60,392 nt of DNA from Bacteroidaceae bacterium (GCA_024401055.1 JAKSLT010000003.1:1-60392); one strand, 5' to 3'; shown: positions 16,895 to 25,130, counted from the stretch's first letter. Program-made: numbers and translations. Notes: generated by a model from the letters alone, not told the origin.

Positions 16895-16902
16895 CAAAAT
16901 TA
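16895..16902 (-). promoter_or_regulatory. Candidate -7 box TAATTTTG for the SPFH/GYF operon
   Basis: The complement of CAAAATTA fits TAnnTTTG and lies about 85 bases before the first gene of the operon. No convincing -33 element was found. The GGTTCATTTT repeats start 24 bases further upstream. Confidence 0.45.
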
Positions 16903-16925
16903 CTGCTTTCTTTTCACTTCGTTAT

Positions 16926-16963
16926 GGTTCATTTTGGTTCATTTCCAGTTCATTTTGGTTCAA
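16926..16963. repeat. GGTTCATTTTGGTTCA direct repeat, possible operator
   Basis: The motif GTTCATTTTGGTTCA occurs at 16927-16941 and 16948-16962, 21 bp apart. An inverted copy (TTGAACCAAAATGAACC) lies at 17311-17327, so the same motif faces the SPFH operon on one side and the small gene at 17374 on the other. A shared regulator could bind here (inference). Confidence 0.6.
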
Positions 16964-17041
16964 ACGGAGAATAATGGTGCAAAAAAGGCGAGGAATGTGC
17001 ACTTTTCGGAACGTGACGCTCTCCATGTTCCAATTATTTCG

Positions 17042-17049
17042 TAACTTTG
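17042..17049 (+). promoter_or_regulatory. Candidate -7 box TAACTTTG for the structured RNA
   Basis: A full match to TAnnTTTG, placed so that transcription would start near 17055, just before the first paired segment of the predicted RNA. Confidence 0.5.
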
Positions 17050-17054
17050 CAGCG

Positions 17055-17294
17055 TTTCCTTGAGAGTGAAAACTTGAGGTAAGGACTCTGCGGTTGTTCC
17101 AGACAACGAAATCGGCAAAATTTCACCCAGCGACCTGCAATCAGAGCCTGATATGTGTGACTCTTCCCTCCCCCTCGGTACGATGGCGGAGGACATCATA
17201 CATTTCCAGGCGTGAAGAGGCTGCATGCCGGTTGCTTAGGTGTTTGCCGATACCTGTTGTCTGGGCGTGACAGTCAAGTCTTCACGCCTTTTTT
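17055..17294 (+). ncRNA. Rod-shaped structured RNA, possibly 6S RNA
   Basis: A long imperfect hairpin can be traced by eye. 17066-17077 pairs with 17274-17285 (11 of 12), 17099-17107 with 17256-17264 (9 of 9), 17111-17119 with 17243-17251 (9 of 9), 17153-17160 with 17196-17203 (8, one G-U), and 17167-17171 with 17188-17192. A stem GGCGTGAAGA/TCTTCACGCC (17209-17218 and 17279-17288) followed by TTTTTT acts as terminator and competes with the outermost pairing. A single long rod with interior loops, its own promoter and a terminator fits 6S RNA, the decoy that binds RNA polymerase. The alternative is a leader that regulates the gene at 17374 by attenuation, since the two pairings exclude each other. 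Confidence 0.55.
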
Positions 17295-17373
17295 GGCCTA
17301 CAATATAAACTTGAACCAAAATGAACCGAAGAGACTTGAAGTTATTTTCGTAACTTCGCGCAGGATTTTAAGG

Positions 17374-17781
17374 ATGAAAAAATCGGCAGACATCTCAAAG
17401 TTCAATCTGAGGCTCCGCAAGGAGGTGGAAGAGAGAATGGGCGCACATGTCAATACGCCCAAGGATTTTGTGCGTCTGCACGACATGGTCTTCAGCGAAC
17501 TCCACGTCGGCATCAGTATCAGCACGCTCAAACGTTACTGGGGATACGTGTCAGCGCCGGCGCACTATCAGCCCAATCTTTTTACGCTCAACACTCTGAC
17601 GCACTTCGTGGGCTATCGCGATTGGGAGGCCTTCATCGCCGGCGACAAAAAGAAAGCGACACCCGGCAAAACCGAGCGTCGCAAGAAGATGGAGGCTGCT
17701 CTCTCTCGCATAGAGAGCCAGATGACCCGCCTCGGGGAGGAGGTGGCCATGCTGCACAGGCTACTGCATGAGGATGAATAG
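17374..17781 (+). CDS. Small protein with STLKR-GYV domain and C-terminal coiled coil
   Basis: The 135-residue protein starts at the ATG at 17374 (MKKSADISKFNLRLRKEVEE). The longer frame to 17212 would begin inside the structured RNA and was rejected. Residues of about 10-85 form a domain with TPKDFVRLHDMVF, ISISTLKRYWGYVSA and FVGYRDWEAF. The segment around STLKR looks like a recognition helix, so DNA binding is possible. The C-terminus (about 95-135) is a coiled coil. The same domain occurs in the convergent gene at 17761-18330, making them paralogues. I know this family only as a Bacteroidetes protein of unknown function. An inverted GGTTCATTTT motif lies 47 bp upstream. Confidence 0.65.
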   Translation: MKKSADISKFNLRLRKEVEERMGAHVNTPKDFVRLHDMVFSELHVGISISTLKRYWGYVSAPAHYQPNLFTLNTLTHFVGYRDWEAFIAGDKKKATPGKTERRKKMEAALSRIESQMTRLGEEVAMLHRLLHEDE

Positions 17782-18330
17782 TATGCCGTGCTTGTTTCCA
17801 CATACGTAATTGACGGGCGCCGCACCCTGCATCACGACGTCTTCGAGATACAGCGCTTCGCCCTTTATGAAGAGGTGGCAACGGAAGGTGTCGCCTACGC
17901 TCAGTTTGCTCCCCACACTGCTCTCCACCGCGAAACGGTGGTGTCCGATGCAGCGAAACACGCACTCGTGATCGGGCTGCCACATCACCCGCAACCTGTC
18001 ATCCACGCATATCTCGTCGGCACTCAGGCTCTCGGACAGCAGCGGCGTACTCTCCAGACCTCCCGCCGACGCCGTGCGGTGGCAGAAGGCGGCCCACGAC
18101 TGATAGCCCACATACTGGCTCAGGATGTCCAACGTGGCACGCCGCTGCCCGCCGTCGCTGCTCACATAGCCATACAGACGCTTCAGCGTGCTCACGCTCA
18201 CGCTCTGACGTGTTTTCTCAAAGATGCTCTCCGCAAGAATGTCGAAGTCCCGGGCCGTCTGCATCGTGCGTCCGGCCACGGCCTCTATCTGCTTGCGCAG
18301 CGCACGTTCATTATTATTCTCTTCTGTCAT
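17761..18330 (-). CDS. STLKR-GYV domain protein with extra C-terminal domain
   Basis: The 189-residue protein shares its first 85 residues with the convergent neighbour (ARDFDILAESIFEKT, VSVSTLKRLYGYVSS, YVGYQSWAAF), then adds a domain of about 90 residues that may be a small beta-barrel (DRLRVMWQPDHECVFRCIG..., KGEALYLEDVV). Its start overlaps the end of the upstream kinase gene by 17 bases, so the two are surely co-transcribed and perhaps functionally linked. Its stop overlaps the end of the rightward paralogue by 21 bases. Function unknown; a DNA-binding or signalling partner of the kinase is a reasonable guess. Confidence 0.65.
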   Translation of the reverse strand: MTEENNNERALRKQIEAVAGRTMQTARDFDILAESIFEKTRQSVSVSTLKRLYGYVSSDGGQRRATLDILSQYVGYQSWAAFCHRTASAGGLESTPLLSESLSADEICVDDRLRVMWQPDHECVFRCIGHHRFAVESSVGSKLSVGDTFRCHLFIKGEALYLEDVVMQGAAPVNYVCGNKHGILFILMQ

Positions 18331-19582
18331 TGCCGCTAAGTGTTTCGGTGAGGACGTTTGTATATTGGTTGTTGATATAGTCGCCCAGTGCTATATAGAG
18401 GGCCATGCTTTCCTGCTCTGTGAGCTTGCCGTCCCATTCTTTCTGCATGGCTTGCACCTCCTTCATTCCCCGGAGATAGAAGTGGGTCGATTGCTGGGTC
18501 AAATCCCTCTTTCTCCGCGGCGATAAAGGCTGCGCTGTCTCTCCCCGTAGCGTATCAAGGAAGGCCGCGTAGCCCATTTCTGCCATCAGTTTGTCGATAC
18601 GGCGGCAACCCCGCTCTTTCTCTTCCGCGTAGAAGTTGGCGGCGGGCACGGCCTTCGTGACGGTAGGATCCTCCCCTCCTTGGGGGAGGTTGGAGGGGGC
18701 CTTTACCGCGGCAGGGCGGGACTTCACGGTGTCGTTCTGGTCGCCGTCTGTTGTCTGTTGTCCGTTGTCAACATGCACGGCCACCACGGCTATTATGCCC
18801 AGCATTATGCCGCCTGCCAGCGTCAGCCATCGCCGGCGCCGGTCCACGCGGGCAAGGGCCTCCCGCAACTCTTGGGCTCCGTTGTAGCGCCGCGTAAGTT
18901 TCGCCGTGCAGCGTCGCACCACGGGAGCGTACATCGCTCCCAGACGCAGCTCCCGAAGTATCACGCCGAGGCTGTATATATCGTTACGCACGTCGGGACT
19001 GCCGCCTTTCTGCTGCTCGGGCGACACATACGCCGGCGTGCCCGCTGCCTGCTTCAGCACAGCGTAGTTGTCGGCATCGGCCAGCCCGAAATCGATGATT
19101 TTGAGGTTATGGCCGTTGTCCGTGACGAGGATATTCTGGGGCTTCAGGTCACGGTGCACCACCTGATGGGCATGCACCCACGCCACAGTCTCCACCATCT
19201 GTTCGGCCAAGCGGCGGCGCTCCGCGCGGCTGCCTACGAAGGCATCGAGCGTGAGGCCCTGCACATATTCCATCACGAGGCACTCACCAAGGCCCTCCAC
19301 CGGCTCCAGACCCACGGCCTTCACCACACAGGGGTGACTCAGCCGCGTCAGTACGTCATATTCTTTCTGCAACAGACCCTCGTAAAACGCCTGCCCCACG
19401 TATTCCTTCTTCAGGCACTTCAACACCCACCACTGGCCTTGTCGCCGCGCTTTCAAGAGACGGCAATAGGCTCCCTCGGCCATCTCTTCGATTTCGAAAA
19501 AGTCGCGCTCATCCACCGCACGGCTGTTTGCTACGGGAGGCGAAAGTATGCCGGAAGGCAGGATTGTTGGGTTGGGGGACAT
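18314..19582 (-). CDS. Membrane-anchored Ser/Thr protein kinase
   Basis: The protein has 422 residues from the ATG at 19582. An in-frame ATG at 19615 lies only about 8 bases from the predicted transcription start, so the shorter form is preferred. Kinase motifs are intact: the Lys in WVLKCLK, HRDLKPQN at about 143-150, DFG at about 164-166, and an activation segment TPAYVSPEQ. A basic stretch RVDRRRR precedes one membrane helix (about 253-270: LTLAGGIMLGIIAVVAV). The C-terminal 150 residues lie outside the membrane and resemble no domain I know. It is a Hanks-type receptor-like kinase with an outer domain for sensing. A GC-rich repeat element encodes KAPSNLPQGGEDPT in the linker after the helix. 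Followed by an overlapping gene. Confidence 0.85.
   Translation of the reverse strand: MSPNPTILPSGILSPPVANSRAVDERDFFEIEEMAEGAYCRLLKARRQGQWWVLKCLKKEYVGQAFYEGLLQKEYDVLTRLSHPCVVKAVGLEPVEGLGECLVMEYVQGLTLDAFVGSRAERRRLAEQMVETVAWVHAHQVVHRDLKPQNILVTDNGHNLKIIDFGLADADNYAVLKQAAGTPAYVSPEQQKGGSPDVRNDIYSLGVILRELRLGAMYAPVVRRCTAKLTRRYNGAQELREALARVDRRRRWLTLAGGIMLGIIAVVAVHVDNGQQTTDGDQNDTVKSRPAAVKAPSNLPQGGEDPTVTKAVPAANFYAEEKERGCRRIDKLMAEMGYAAFLDTLRGETAQPLSPRRKRDLTQQSTHFYLRGMKEVQAMQKEWDGKLTEQESMALYIALGDYINNQYTNVLTETLSGNDRRE
18670..18704. repeat. REP-like element inside the kinase gene
   Basis: The sequence CTCCTTGGGGGAGGTTGGAG and its G-rich continuation lie in frame in the linker after the membrane helix. It is the same kind of element as at 56851-56880. 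Confidence 0.65.
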
Positions 19583-19628
19583 GAGATGGGGAAAATGCTG
19601 CGCGAAGGGCTGCATAGCTTATTGCATG

Positions 19629-19660
19629 CAAAAATACAACAAAGCGGGGATATAACCAAA
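19629..19660 (-). promoter_or_regulatory. Promoter TTTG-N20-TATTTTTG for the kinase gene
   Basis: Complement of CAAAAATA (19629-19636) and CAAA (19657-19660), spaced 20 bp. A full match to the Bacteroidetes -33/-7 consensus. Expected start near 19622. Confidence 0.7.
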
Positions 19661-19763
19661 CGTCCCCCCTAAAAAACCTTTATTACACCCGCGCCACATT
19701 ACAAAAAATGTGAGTGTATATCAAAAATCTTTCTTTTTTTATTATCAACTGCTGATTTTTATG

Positions 19764-19771
19764 TATTTTTG
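19764..19771 (+). promoter_or_regulatory. Candidate -7 box TATTTTTG for the Omp28-like gene
   Basis: Fits TAnnTTTG and lies about 65 bases before the chosen ATG at 19838. It argues against starting translation at 19769, which would overlap the promoter. The -33 region is only T-rich. Confidence 0.55.
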
Positions 19772-19837
19772 CGAGCAGAAACTTTACTGACCGACACGCG
19801 GACTTCTCTTGTCCCAACTATTCCCCCCTCTTCAACT

Positions 19838-21697
19838 ATGACTATGCGTAAACGTCTCTCCATCCTCTTTGGTTTGCTGGCCTTCTGCTTCGGTGCGGTG
19901 CAGGCCCAGACTCAGTACCAGAACTTCACGCTCGGCGAGAACCAGCACCTCCTGGGCAACAGCACGAGCGACACGGGCTACACCTCGGGCTCCTCCGCCA
20001 ACAAGGGCGACGTCACCGTGGCCTCCTACATCAAAGGCAGCCTCTACAAAAAGCTGACAAACTGCAAGGCCGTAGGCATACGCTTCTGCATGCCCTCCAA
20101 CGCGCAGGTGAAAAAGGTGACGCTCCACAAAAACTCGAAGGCTGAAATCTACAGCCAGGTGCCCGCAAAGATTACGATGGGCTGGAACTACGTGCCCTTC
20201 GACACGCCGCAGAAGTTGGACGCCACGGGCGTGTACATCTCCTACACTTACGTGCAGGACATGATGAGCCTCGGCATCGCCCACTGGCCCGACATGGCGG
20301 AAGGCGGCTACTGGACTTGCTTCGAAGGCCAGTGGTTCGACTGGAGCCAGTACTACGGCGCCGTGTGCATACAGCTCGTGGTGGAGGCTGACCCTCTGCC
20401 GGACTACGGACTGGGCTTCAACAGCGTGGTAAACAACCCCGTCATTCAGGATGAGGAGGGACAGCTCAAGGTGAACCTCGTGAGCAACAGCAAGAAGAGC
20501 ATCAACAGCTTTGACTACAGCCTGACGGTGGGCGAAACCGTGAGCACGGGCTCCGTCACGCTGGACCAGCCCCTGGAAGCCGGCCTCGACAAGCAGACTT
20601 CCGCCTTCGTTACCGTTCCTGCCCAGAGCGCCTACGGCAACTACGCCTCCTCGTTGAGCATCACCGGCGTAAACGGTGAGGCTCTCGAAGCCGTGACGGC
20701 CACAAAGACCTTCACGCTGCCCGTCTATACGCGCAGGGCCGGCCACCGCTCCGTAATGGAAGAATACACCGGCACGGCCTGCGGCAACTGCCCCCGCGGA
20801 TGGTACGCCATGGACTATCTCGACGCCACCTACCCCGACCGCTTCATCGGCATCGCCCTGCATCAGTACAACTCCGCCGACCCTATGTACTGCACCCGCT
20901 ACGCCAGCCTCGGCTTCAGCGCCGCACCTATGTGTAAGATAGACCGCAAAATCACCACCGACCCTTACTACGGCACCACCAACCTTGGCATTGACCTCGA
21001 CGTGGAGGAACAAAGCCAGATTGCCCCGCCCGTGGACGTGAGCGTCAGCGGCATGATTTCCGACAACCACGCGAAAGTGGACTGCACCGCCGACATCGAA
21101 TTCCTCTGCGACGTGCCGAAATACACCGTCGCCTTCGTCCTCACGGCCGACAGTCTGTCCGGCGAGGGAAGCCTCTGGCAGCAGACCAACTCCTATCAGA
21201 TTGCCAAGGCCGGCCCCCTCTACGTCCTGCCCCAGATGCCGGGCTTCGCCGAATTCTTCTCCGGCGGGAAATATGGCCAGGAAAATGTCAGCCTCGTCTT
21301 CAACGACGTGATGATAGGCTCCTCCTACAGCACCTCCGGCACTAACGCCACCAAGAGCATCGGTACGTCCCACAAGGCCGGCGACAAGGTCACAAGCACC
21401 TACACCTGCAACATCGCCGCCAGTGCCAAGGCTAAGGCAGCCCTGAACTACGACAAAATCTACGTCATTGCCCTCGTGCTCGACAACAAGGGCAACATCG
21501 TCAATGCCGCCCGCGCCAAGGTGACACCTATTCCCGAGGGCATCAGTGAGAAGAACCTTAACCTTGACCTTAACCTTAACCATGCGACCTACGACCTCTG
21601 TGGCCGTCCCGTAACCTCCGCCGCCGCATCCTCCGCCCCCAATCTCCTGATAGAGCGCCGCGCCGACGGCACCGTGCGCAAAGTCCTTACGAGATAG
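19838..21697 (+). CDS. Omp28-like secreted protein with thioredoxin-like CxxC
   Basis: The protein has 619 residues from the ATG at 19838, chosen because a signal peptide follows directly (MRKRLSILFGLLAFCFGAVQ) and the -7 box precedes it. The N-terminal 280 residues are beta-rich and could form a jelly-roll and Ig-like pair. From about residue 300 comes an Omp28-type domain, with EEYTGTACGNCPRGWYAMD, where C315 and C318 sit as in thioredoxin folds, although redox activity is unproven. Near the C-terminus the linker NLNLDLNLNHATYD is encoded by six-base repeats and is shared with the GH84 protein at 44846. Followed by a strong terminator. Probably on the outer membrane or cell surface. Confidence 0.75.
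   Translation: MTMRKRLSILFGLLAFCFGAVQAQTQYQNFTLGENQHLLGNSTSDTGYTSGSSANKGDVTVASYIKGSLYKKLTNCKAVGIRFCMPSNAQVKKVTLHKNSKAEIYSQVPAKITMGWNYVPFDTPQKLDATGVYISYTYVQDMMSLGIAHWPDMAEGGYWTCFEGQWFDWSQYYGAVCIQLVVEADPLPDYGLGFNSVVNNPVIQDEEGQLKVNLVSNSKKSINSFDYSLTVGETVSTGSVTLDQPLEAGLDKQTSAFVTVPAQSAYGNYASSLSITGVNGEALEAVTATKTFTLPVYTRRAGHRSVMEEYTGTACGNCPRGWYAMDYLDATYPDRFIGIALHQYNSADPMYCTRYASLGFSAAPMCKIDRKITTDPYYGTTNLGIDLDVEEQSQIAPPVDVSVSGMISDNHAKVDCTADIEFLCDVPKYTVAFVLTADSLSGEGSLWQQTNSYQIAKAGPLYVLPQMPGFAEFFSGGKYGQENVSLVFNDVMIGSSYSTSGTNATKSIGTSHKAGDKVTSTYTCNIAASAKAKAALNYDKIYVIALVLDNKGNIVNAARAKVTPIPEGISEKNLNLDLNLNHATYDLCGRPVTSAAASSAPNLLIERRADGTVRKVLTR
21554..21581. repeat. AACCTT/GACCTT hexamer array in coding sequence
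   Basis: Four six-base units plus a partial one, coding for alternating Leu and Asn/Asp. The same array and flanks occur at 47864-47891 in the GH84 gene. Confidence 0.8.
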
Positions 21698-21743
21698 CCA
21701 AGGGGGAATAAGCCTTGGAACGACATAACCTTCTGATAATGTC

Positions 21744-21776
21744 GTGGCCGCCGCTCAACGATTGAGCGGCGGCCAC
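21744..21776 (+). terminator. Strong hairpin terminator
   Basis: A perfect 15-bp stem (GTGGCCGCCGCTCAA) with a three-base loop, followed by TTTCTT. It lies 47 bp after the Omp28-like stop. Confidence 0.85.
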
Positions 21777-21835
21777 TTTCTTACCTATGCAGCCGCCTCA
21801 TCATAGGCCCGATAGCCCCTTCTAATTTCAACTTC

Positions 21836-21992
21836 TTCCCATTTAATTTGCACTAATCCTCTTTTAATTTGAAATAGTCCTCTTTTAATTTGAAATAGTC
21901 CTCTTTTAATTTGAAATAGTTCCCATTTAATTTTCTCCTACCTCTCTTTTAGTGAAAATTAAATGGGAAGAAGTGAAAATTAAATGGGAACT
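21836..21992. repeat. 21-bp repeat array, five direct and two inverted units
   Basis: Direct units start at 21836, 21857, 21878, 21899 and 21920. The middle three are identical (TCCTCTTTTAATTTGAAATAG) and the outer two begin TTCCCATTTAATTT. Two inverted units (AGTGAAAATTAAATGGGAA..) start at 21951 and 21972. It occupies most of the gap between two convergent genes. No spacers, so it is not CRISPR. Related to 43005-43140. Confidence 0.9.
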
Positions 21993-22049
21993 ATTTCCGG
22001 CGGGAAAGGGAGGAAGTGCGGGGGCTTCTGCCGGCCTTTCCCCTCAAAA

Positions 22050-22084
22050 GAAAAAATGCCCCGCGGCATCGCGCCGCAGGGCAT
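22050..22084 (-). terminator. Terminator of the ribosomal/alpha operon
   Basis: Read leftwards, ATGCCCTGCGGC pairs with GCCGCGGGGCAT and is followed by a run of T. It lies 24 bp after rplQ. Confidence 0.85.
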
Positions 22085-22107
22085 TACAAAAGTATTGTGG
22101 TGTAGAG

Positions 22108-22611
22108 TTATTCGGCTGTTTCCTCAGCTACTGCCTCTTCGGCGGGAGCTTCGGGTGCCGTGGCCTCGGCGGGAGCAGCAGGAGCCTCGGTGGCAGCGGC
22201 GGCCTTGCGGCTGCGGCGCGTGCGGGTCTTCTTCTGTACCTTTTCCATGTTCTCATCATAGTCCACGAGCTCAATGAAGCACATGGGAGCGGCGTCGTCC
22301 TTGCGGTAGCCGGTCTTGATGATGCGGGTGTAGCCGCCGGGACGGTCGGCCACCTTCTGGCTGATCTCCTTGAAGAGCTCGGTGACGGCCTGCTTGTCCT
22401 GCAGGTAGCTGAACACTACGCGACGATGGTTGGTGGTGTCTTCCTTAGACTTGGTGATAAGGGGCTCTACGTACTTCTTCAGAGCCTTGGCCTTGGCGAC
22501 AGTCGTAGTGATTCTTTTGTGCTTGATCAGGGCTACGGCCATGTTGGACAGCATGGCTGCGCGGTGACTGGCAGTACGACTGAGATGGTTGAATTTCTTA
22601 TTGTGTCTCAT
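22108..22611 (-). CDS. rplQ: Ribosomal protein L17
   Basis: The 167-residue protein begins [20 protein letters not shown], the family signature, and binds 23S rRNA near the exit tunnel. The conserved part ends near residue 125. The remaining 40 residues are an Ala/Glu/Pro-rich tail after a basic RTRRSRK stretch, a common extension in Bacteroidetes. Last gene of the ribosomal cluster, 39 bp after rpoA, with a terminator behind it. Confidence 0.97.
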   Translation of the reverse strand: MRHNKKFNHLSRTASHRAAMLSNMAVALIKHKRITTTVAKAKALKKYVEPLITKSKEDTTNHRRVVFSYLQDKQAVTELFKEISQKVADRPGGYTRIIKTGYRKDDAAPMCFIELVDYDENMEKVQKKTRTRRSRKAAAATEAPAAPAEATAPEAPAEEAVAEETAE

Positions 22612-22650
22612 TTTTTTGTTTTAAGTTGAAGTGTGGGGACTGAGCGTGTC

Positions 22651-23640
22651 TCAGTCTAACTTGTACTTTGTAATGTCGGTTCCAAACGACAGATTCTGAC
22701 TCGCGAGCAAATCATCAAGCTCGGTGAGCGATTTCTTGCCGAAGTTGCGGAACTTCAAGAGGTCGGCCTTGTTGAGCTGAACGAGGTCGCCGAGGGTCTC
22801 TACGTTGGCTGCCTTGAGGCAGTTGAGAGCGCGCACGGAGAGGTTCAGGTCGGTGAGCTTTGTCTTGAGCTGCTGACGCATGCGGAGCACTTCTTCGTCG
22901 AACTCCTGAGGACGTGAGTCCAGGACGTTGTCGAGGGTGATGCGCTCGTCGGAGAAGAGGGCAAAATGCTGGATGAGTATTCTTGCGGCCTCTCTCAGGG
23001 CGTCCTTCGGGTGGATGGAGCCGTCCGTGGTGATTTCCAGCACGAGGCAGTCGTAGTCGGTCTTCTGCTCGACACGGCAGGGCTCAACGCTGTACTTCAC
23101 GTTGCGGATGGGGGTGTAAATAGAATCGATTGGGAGCTGATTGATGGCTGTGCAGAAGATGCGGTTTTCCTCAGCGGGAACCCATCCACGGCCTTTGTTG
23201 ATGGTCAGCTCTATCTGCATCGTGGCTTTAGAGTCTAAATGACAAATCACCAGTTCGGGATTCAACACTTCAAACCCTGTGAGATACTTGCCGAGGTCAC
23301 CTGCGCGGAACTCTGTTGTGTTGCTGAGGGTGACGGCAATTTTCTCTTCCGCGAATTCTTCTACTATTTGCCTGAAGCGCACTTGCTTCAGATTGAGTAT
23401 CATGTTCGTCACGTCTTCCCTTACTCCAGGCACGGAGGCAAACTCGTGGTCAACGCCGTCTATCTTGATGGTGTTGATAGCGAAACCTTCGATGGAAGTG
23501 GAGAGCAGGATGCGGCGGAGGGCGTTGCCAATGGTATGACCAAAGCCGGGCTCCAAGGGACGGAATTCAAACTTTCCGTACTTGGGGTCGTCTTCCACCA
23601 TGATTACTCTGTCAGGCTTTTGAAATGCTAGTATCGCCAT
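22651..23640 (-). CDS. rpoA: RNA polymerase alpha subunit
   Basis: The 329-residue protein is of normal length. The N-terminal assembly domain has [17 protein letters not shown]-type sequence (residues about 33-50) and the C-terminal domain has [20 protein letters not shown], the DNA- and activator-contacting helix-hairpin-helix. Alpha dimerises to start assembly of RNA polymerase. It lies between rpsD and rplQ, the standard alpha-operon position. Confidence 0.98.
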   Translation of the reverse strand: MAILAFQKPDRVIMVEDDPKYGKFEFRPLEPGFGHTIGNALRRILLSTSIEGFAINTIKIDGVDHEFASVPGVREDVTNMILNLKQVRFRQIVEEFAEEKIAVTLSNTTEFRAGDLGKYLTGFEVLNPELVICHLDSKATMQIELTINKGRGWVPAEENRIFCTAINQLPIDSIYTPIRNVKYSVEPCRVEQKTDYDCLVLEITTDGSIHPKDALREAARILIQHFALFSDERITLDNVLDSRPQEFDEEVLRMRQQLKTKLTDLNLSVRALNCLKAANVETLGDLVQLNKADLLKFRNFGKKSLTELDDLLASQNLSFGTDITKYKLD

Positions 23641-23663
23641 GAATGTAAATTCTATTTTTTTAA

Positions 23664-24272
23664 TTAGTTCTTAGAGTAGAGCTCGACGATGAGCTGCTCC
23701 TTGATGTTCTCGGGGATGTCCTCGCGCTCGGGCTTGTGGAGGAACTTGCCGCTCTTGGAGGCTTCGTCCCACTCAATCCATGCATACTTGCTGTGATTGA
23801 ACCCAGCGAGGGCGTCGGCGATGACTTCAAGGCTCTTGCTGCGCTCGCGGACTCCGACAATCTGGCCGGGCTTCACGCTGTAGGAAGCGATGTTTACCAC
23901 CTTGCCGTCTACGACGATGTGCTTGTGGTTCACGAGCTGGCGGGCTGCAGCACGGGTGGGAGCGATGCCGAGACGATAAACGACGTTGTCGAGGCGGCAC
24001 TCGAGACCCTGAAGAAGGAGCTCACCGGTAATGCCGGTGGCAGCGGCTGCCTTGTCGAAGAGGTTGCGGAACTGCTTTTCGAGCACGCCATAGGTGTACT
24101 TGGCCTTCTGCTTTTCTGCGAGCATGACGCCGTATTCAGAGGTCTTGCGACGGCGGCTGTTGCCGTGCTGGCCGGGAGGATAGTTGCGCTTAGCAAGTAC
24201 CTTGTCGGGGCCGAAGATGGCCTCGCCGAACTTACGAGCAATACGAGATTTAGGACCTGTATATCTTGCCAT
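23664..24272 (-). CDS. rpsD: Ribosomal protein S4
   Basis: The 202-residue primary 16S-binding protein starts [17 protein letters not shown]. The S4 RNA-binding domain covers about residues 95-160 ([25 protein letters not shown]). The N-terminal region lacks the four zinc cysteines of some S4 proteins, so this is the zinc-free form. In Enterobacteria S4 represses the alpha operon; here no matching leader was recognised. Confidence 0.98.
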   Translation of the reverse strand: MARYTGPKSRIARKFGEAIFGPDKVLAKRNYPPGQHGNSRRRKTSEYGVMLAEKQKAKYTYGVLEKQFRNLFDKAAAATGITGELLLQGLECRLDNVVYRLGIAPTRAAARQLVNHKHIVVDGKVVNIASYSVKPGQIVGVRERSKSLEVIADALAGFNHSKYAWIEWDEASKSGKFLHKPEREDIPENIKEQLIVELYSKN

Positions 24273-24312
24273 AATCTTTTGTTTAATGTTTAATGTTTAA
24301 CGTTGAAGTGGA

Positions 24313-24702
24313 TTATACGCGGCGACGCTTGGGAGGACGGCAGCCGTTGTGAGGCAGGGGAGTAACGTCGATGATTTCGATGACTTCGATACCTGCGCCG
24401 TGGATGGCGCGGATGGCGCTTTCACGACCGTTGCCGGGACCCTTGACGTATGCCTTCACTTTGCGCAGGCCGAGGTCATAAGCGACCTTGGCGCAATCCT
24501 GTGCGGCCATCTGTGCAGCGTAGGGAGTGTTCTTCTTGCTGCCACGGAAACCCATCTTACCAGCGCTGGACCAGCTGATGACCTGGCCTTCGCTGTTGGC
24601 AAGAGATACGATGATATTGTTGAAAGAGCTGTGCACGTGAAGCTGACCCTGTGCGTCAACTTTTACTACGCGCTTCTTTGCAGAGACGGTTTTCTTTGCC
24701 AT
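24313..24702 (-). CDS. rpsK: Ribosomal protein S11
   Basis: The 129-residue small-subunit platform protein has [19 protein letters not shown] and the C-terminal signature [18 protein letters not shown]. Lies between rpsM and rpsD, 19 bp after rpsM. Confidence 0.98.
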   Translation of the reverse strand: MAKKTVSAKKRVVKVDAQGQLHVHSSFNNIIVSLANSEGQVISWSSAGKMGFRGSKKNTPYAAQMAAQDCAKVAYDLGLRKVKAYVKGPGNGRESAIRAIHGAGIEVIEIIDVTPLPHNGCRPPKRRRV

Positions 24703-24721
24703 ATCTTATAAATGTGTTTTA

Positions 24722-25102
24722 TTACTTCGTTGCCTTCTTCTTGTTTGCAACGGTCTTCTTCTTACCCTTGCGGGTGCGAGCGTTGTTCTTTGTACTCTGT
24801 CCGCGGAGGGGAAGACCGATACGATGGCGGATGCCGCGATAGCAACCGATGTCCATCAGGCGCTTGATGTTGAGCTGAATCTCGCTGCGGAGATCACCTT
24901 CAACCTTGTAGTCGGCACCGATGATTTCACGGATCTTGGCAGCCTGGTCGTCTGTCCAGTCGCAAACCTTAATGTCTCTGTTCACGCCGGCTTTGTCCAA
25001 AATTTGACCGGCACTACTGCGACCTATTCCGAAAATATAGGTCAGGGCGATTTCACCTCGCTTGTTCTGAGGTAAATCTACACCAACAATTCTTATTGCC
25101 AT
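24722..25102 (-). CDS. rpsM: Ribosomal protein S13
   Basis: The 126-residue protein of the 30S head contacts the 50S subunit and tRNA. It starts [20 protein letters not shown] and carries [20 protein letters not shown], the family signature, with a Lys-rich tail. 28 bp after rpmJ. Confidence 0.98.
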   Translation of the reverse strand: MAIRIVGVDLPQNKRGEIALTYIFGIGRSSAGQILDKAGVNRDIKVCDWTDDQAAKIREIIGADYKVEGDLRSEIQLNIKRLMDIGCYRGIRHRIGLPLRGQSTKNNARTRKGKKKTVANKKKATK

Positions 25103-25130
25103 ATAGTTGAATTTGGTTTTTTACGAAGAT

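Noticed and set aside
16948-17327. MITE with inverted ends around the structured RNA
   Set aside because: The ends match only in a 15-bp motif plus a short block, there is no target-site duplication, and the motif is also directly repeated on the left. A regulatory site is the simpler reading.
17212-17373. N-terminal extension of the gene at 17374
   Set aside because: It would run through the terminator of the structured RNA and lacks similarity to the paralogue, which begins near the chosen start.
21836-21992. CRISPR array
   Set aside because: Units of 21 bp follow each other with no unique spacers, some are inverted, and no cas genes are present. The same applies to 43005-43140 and 52827-52903.
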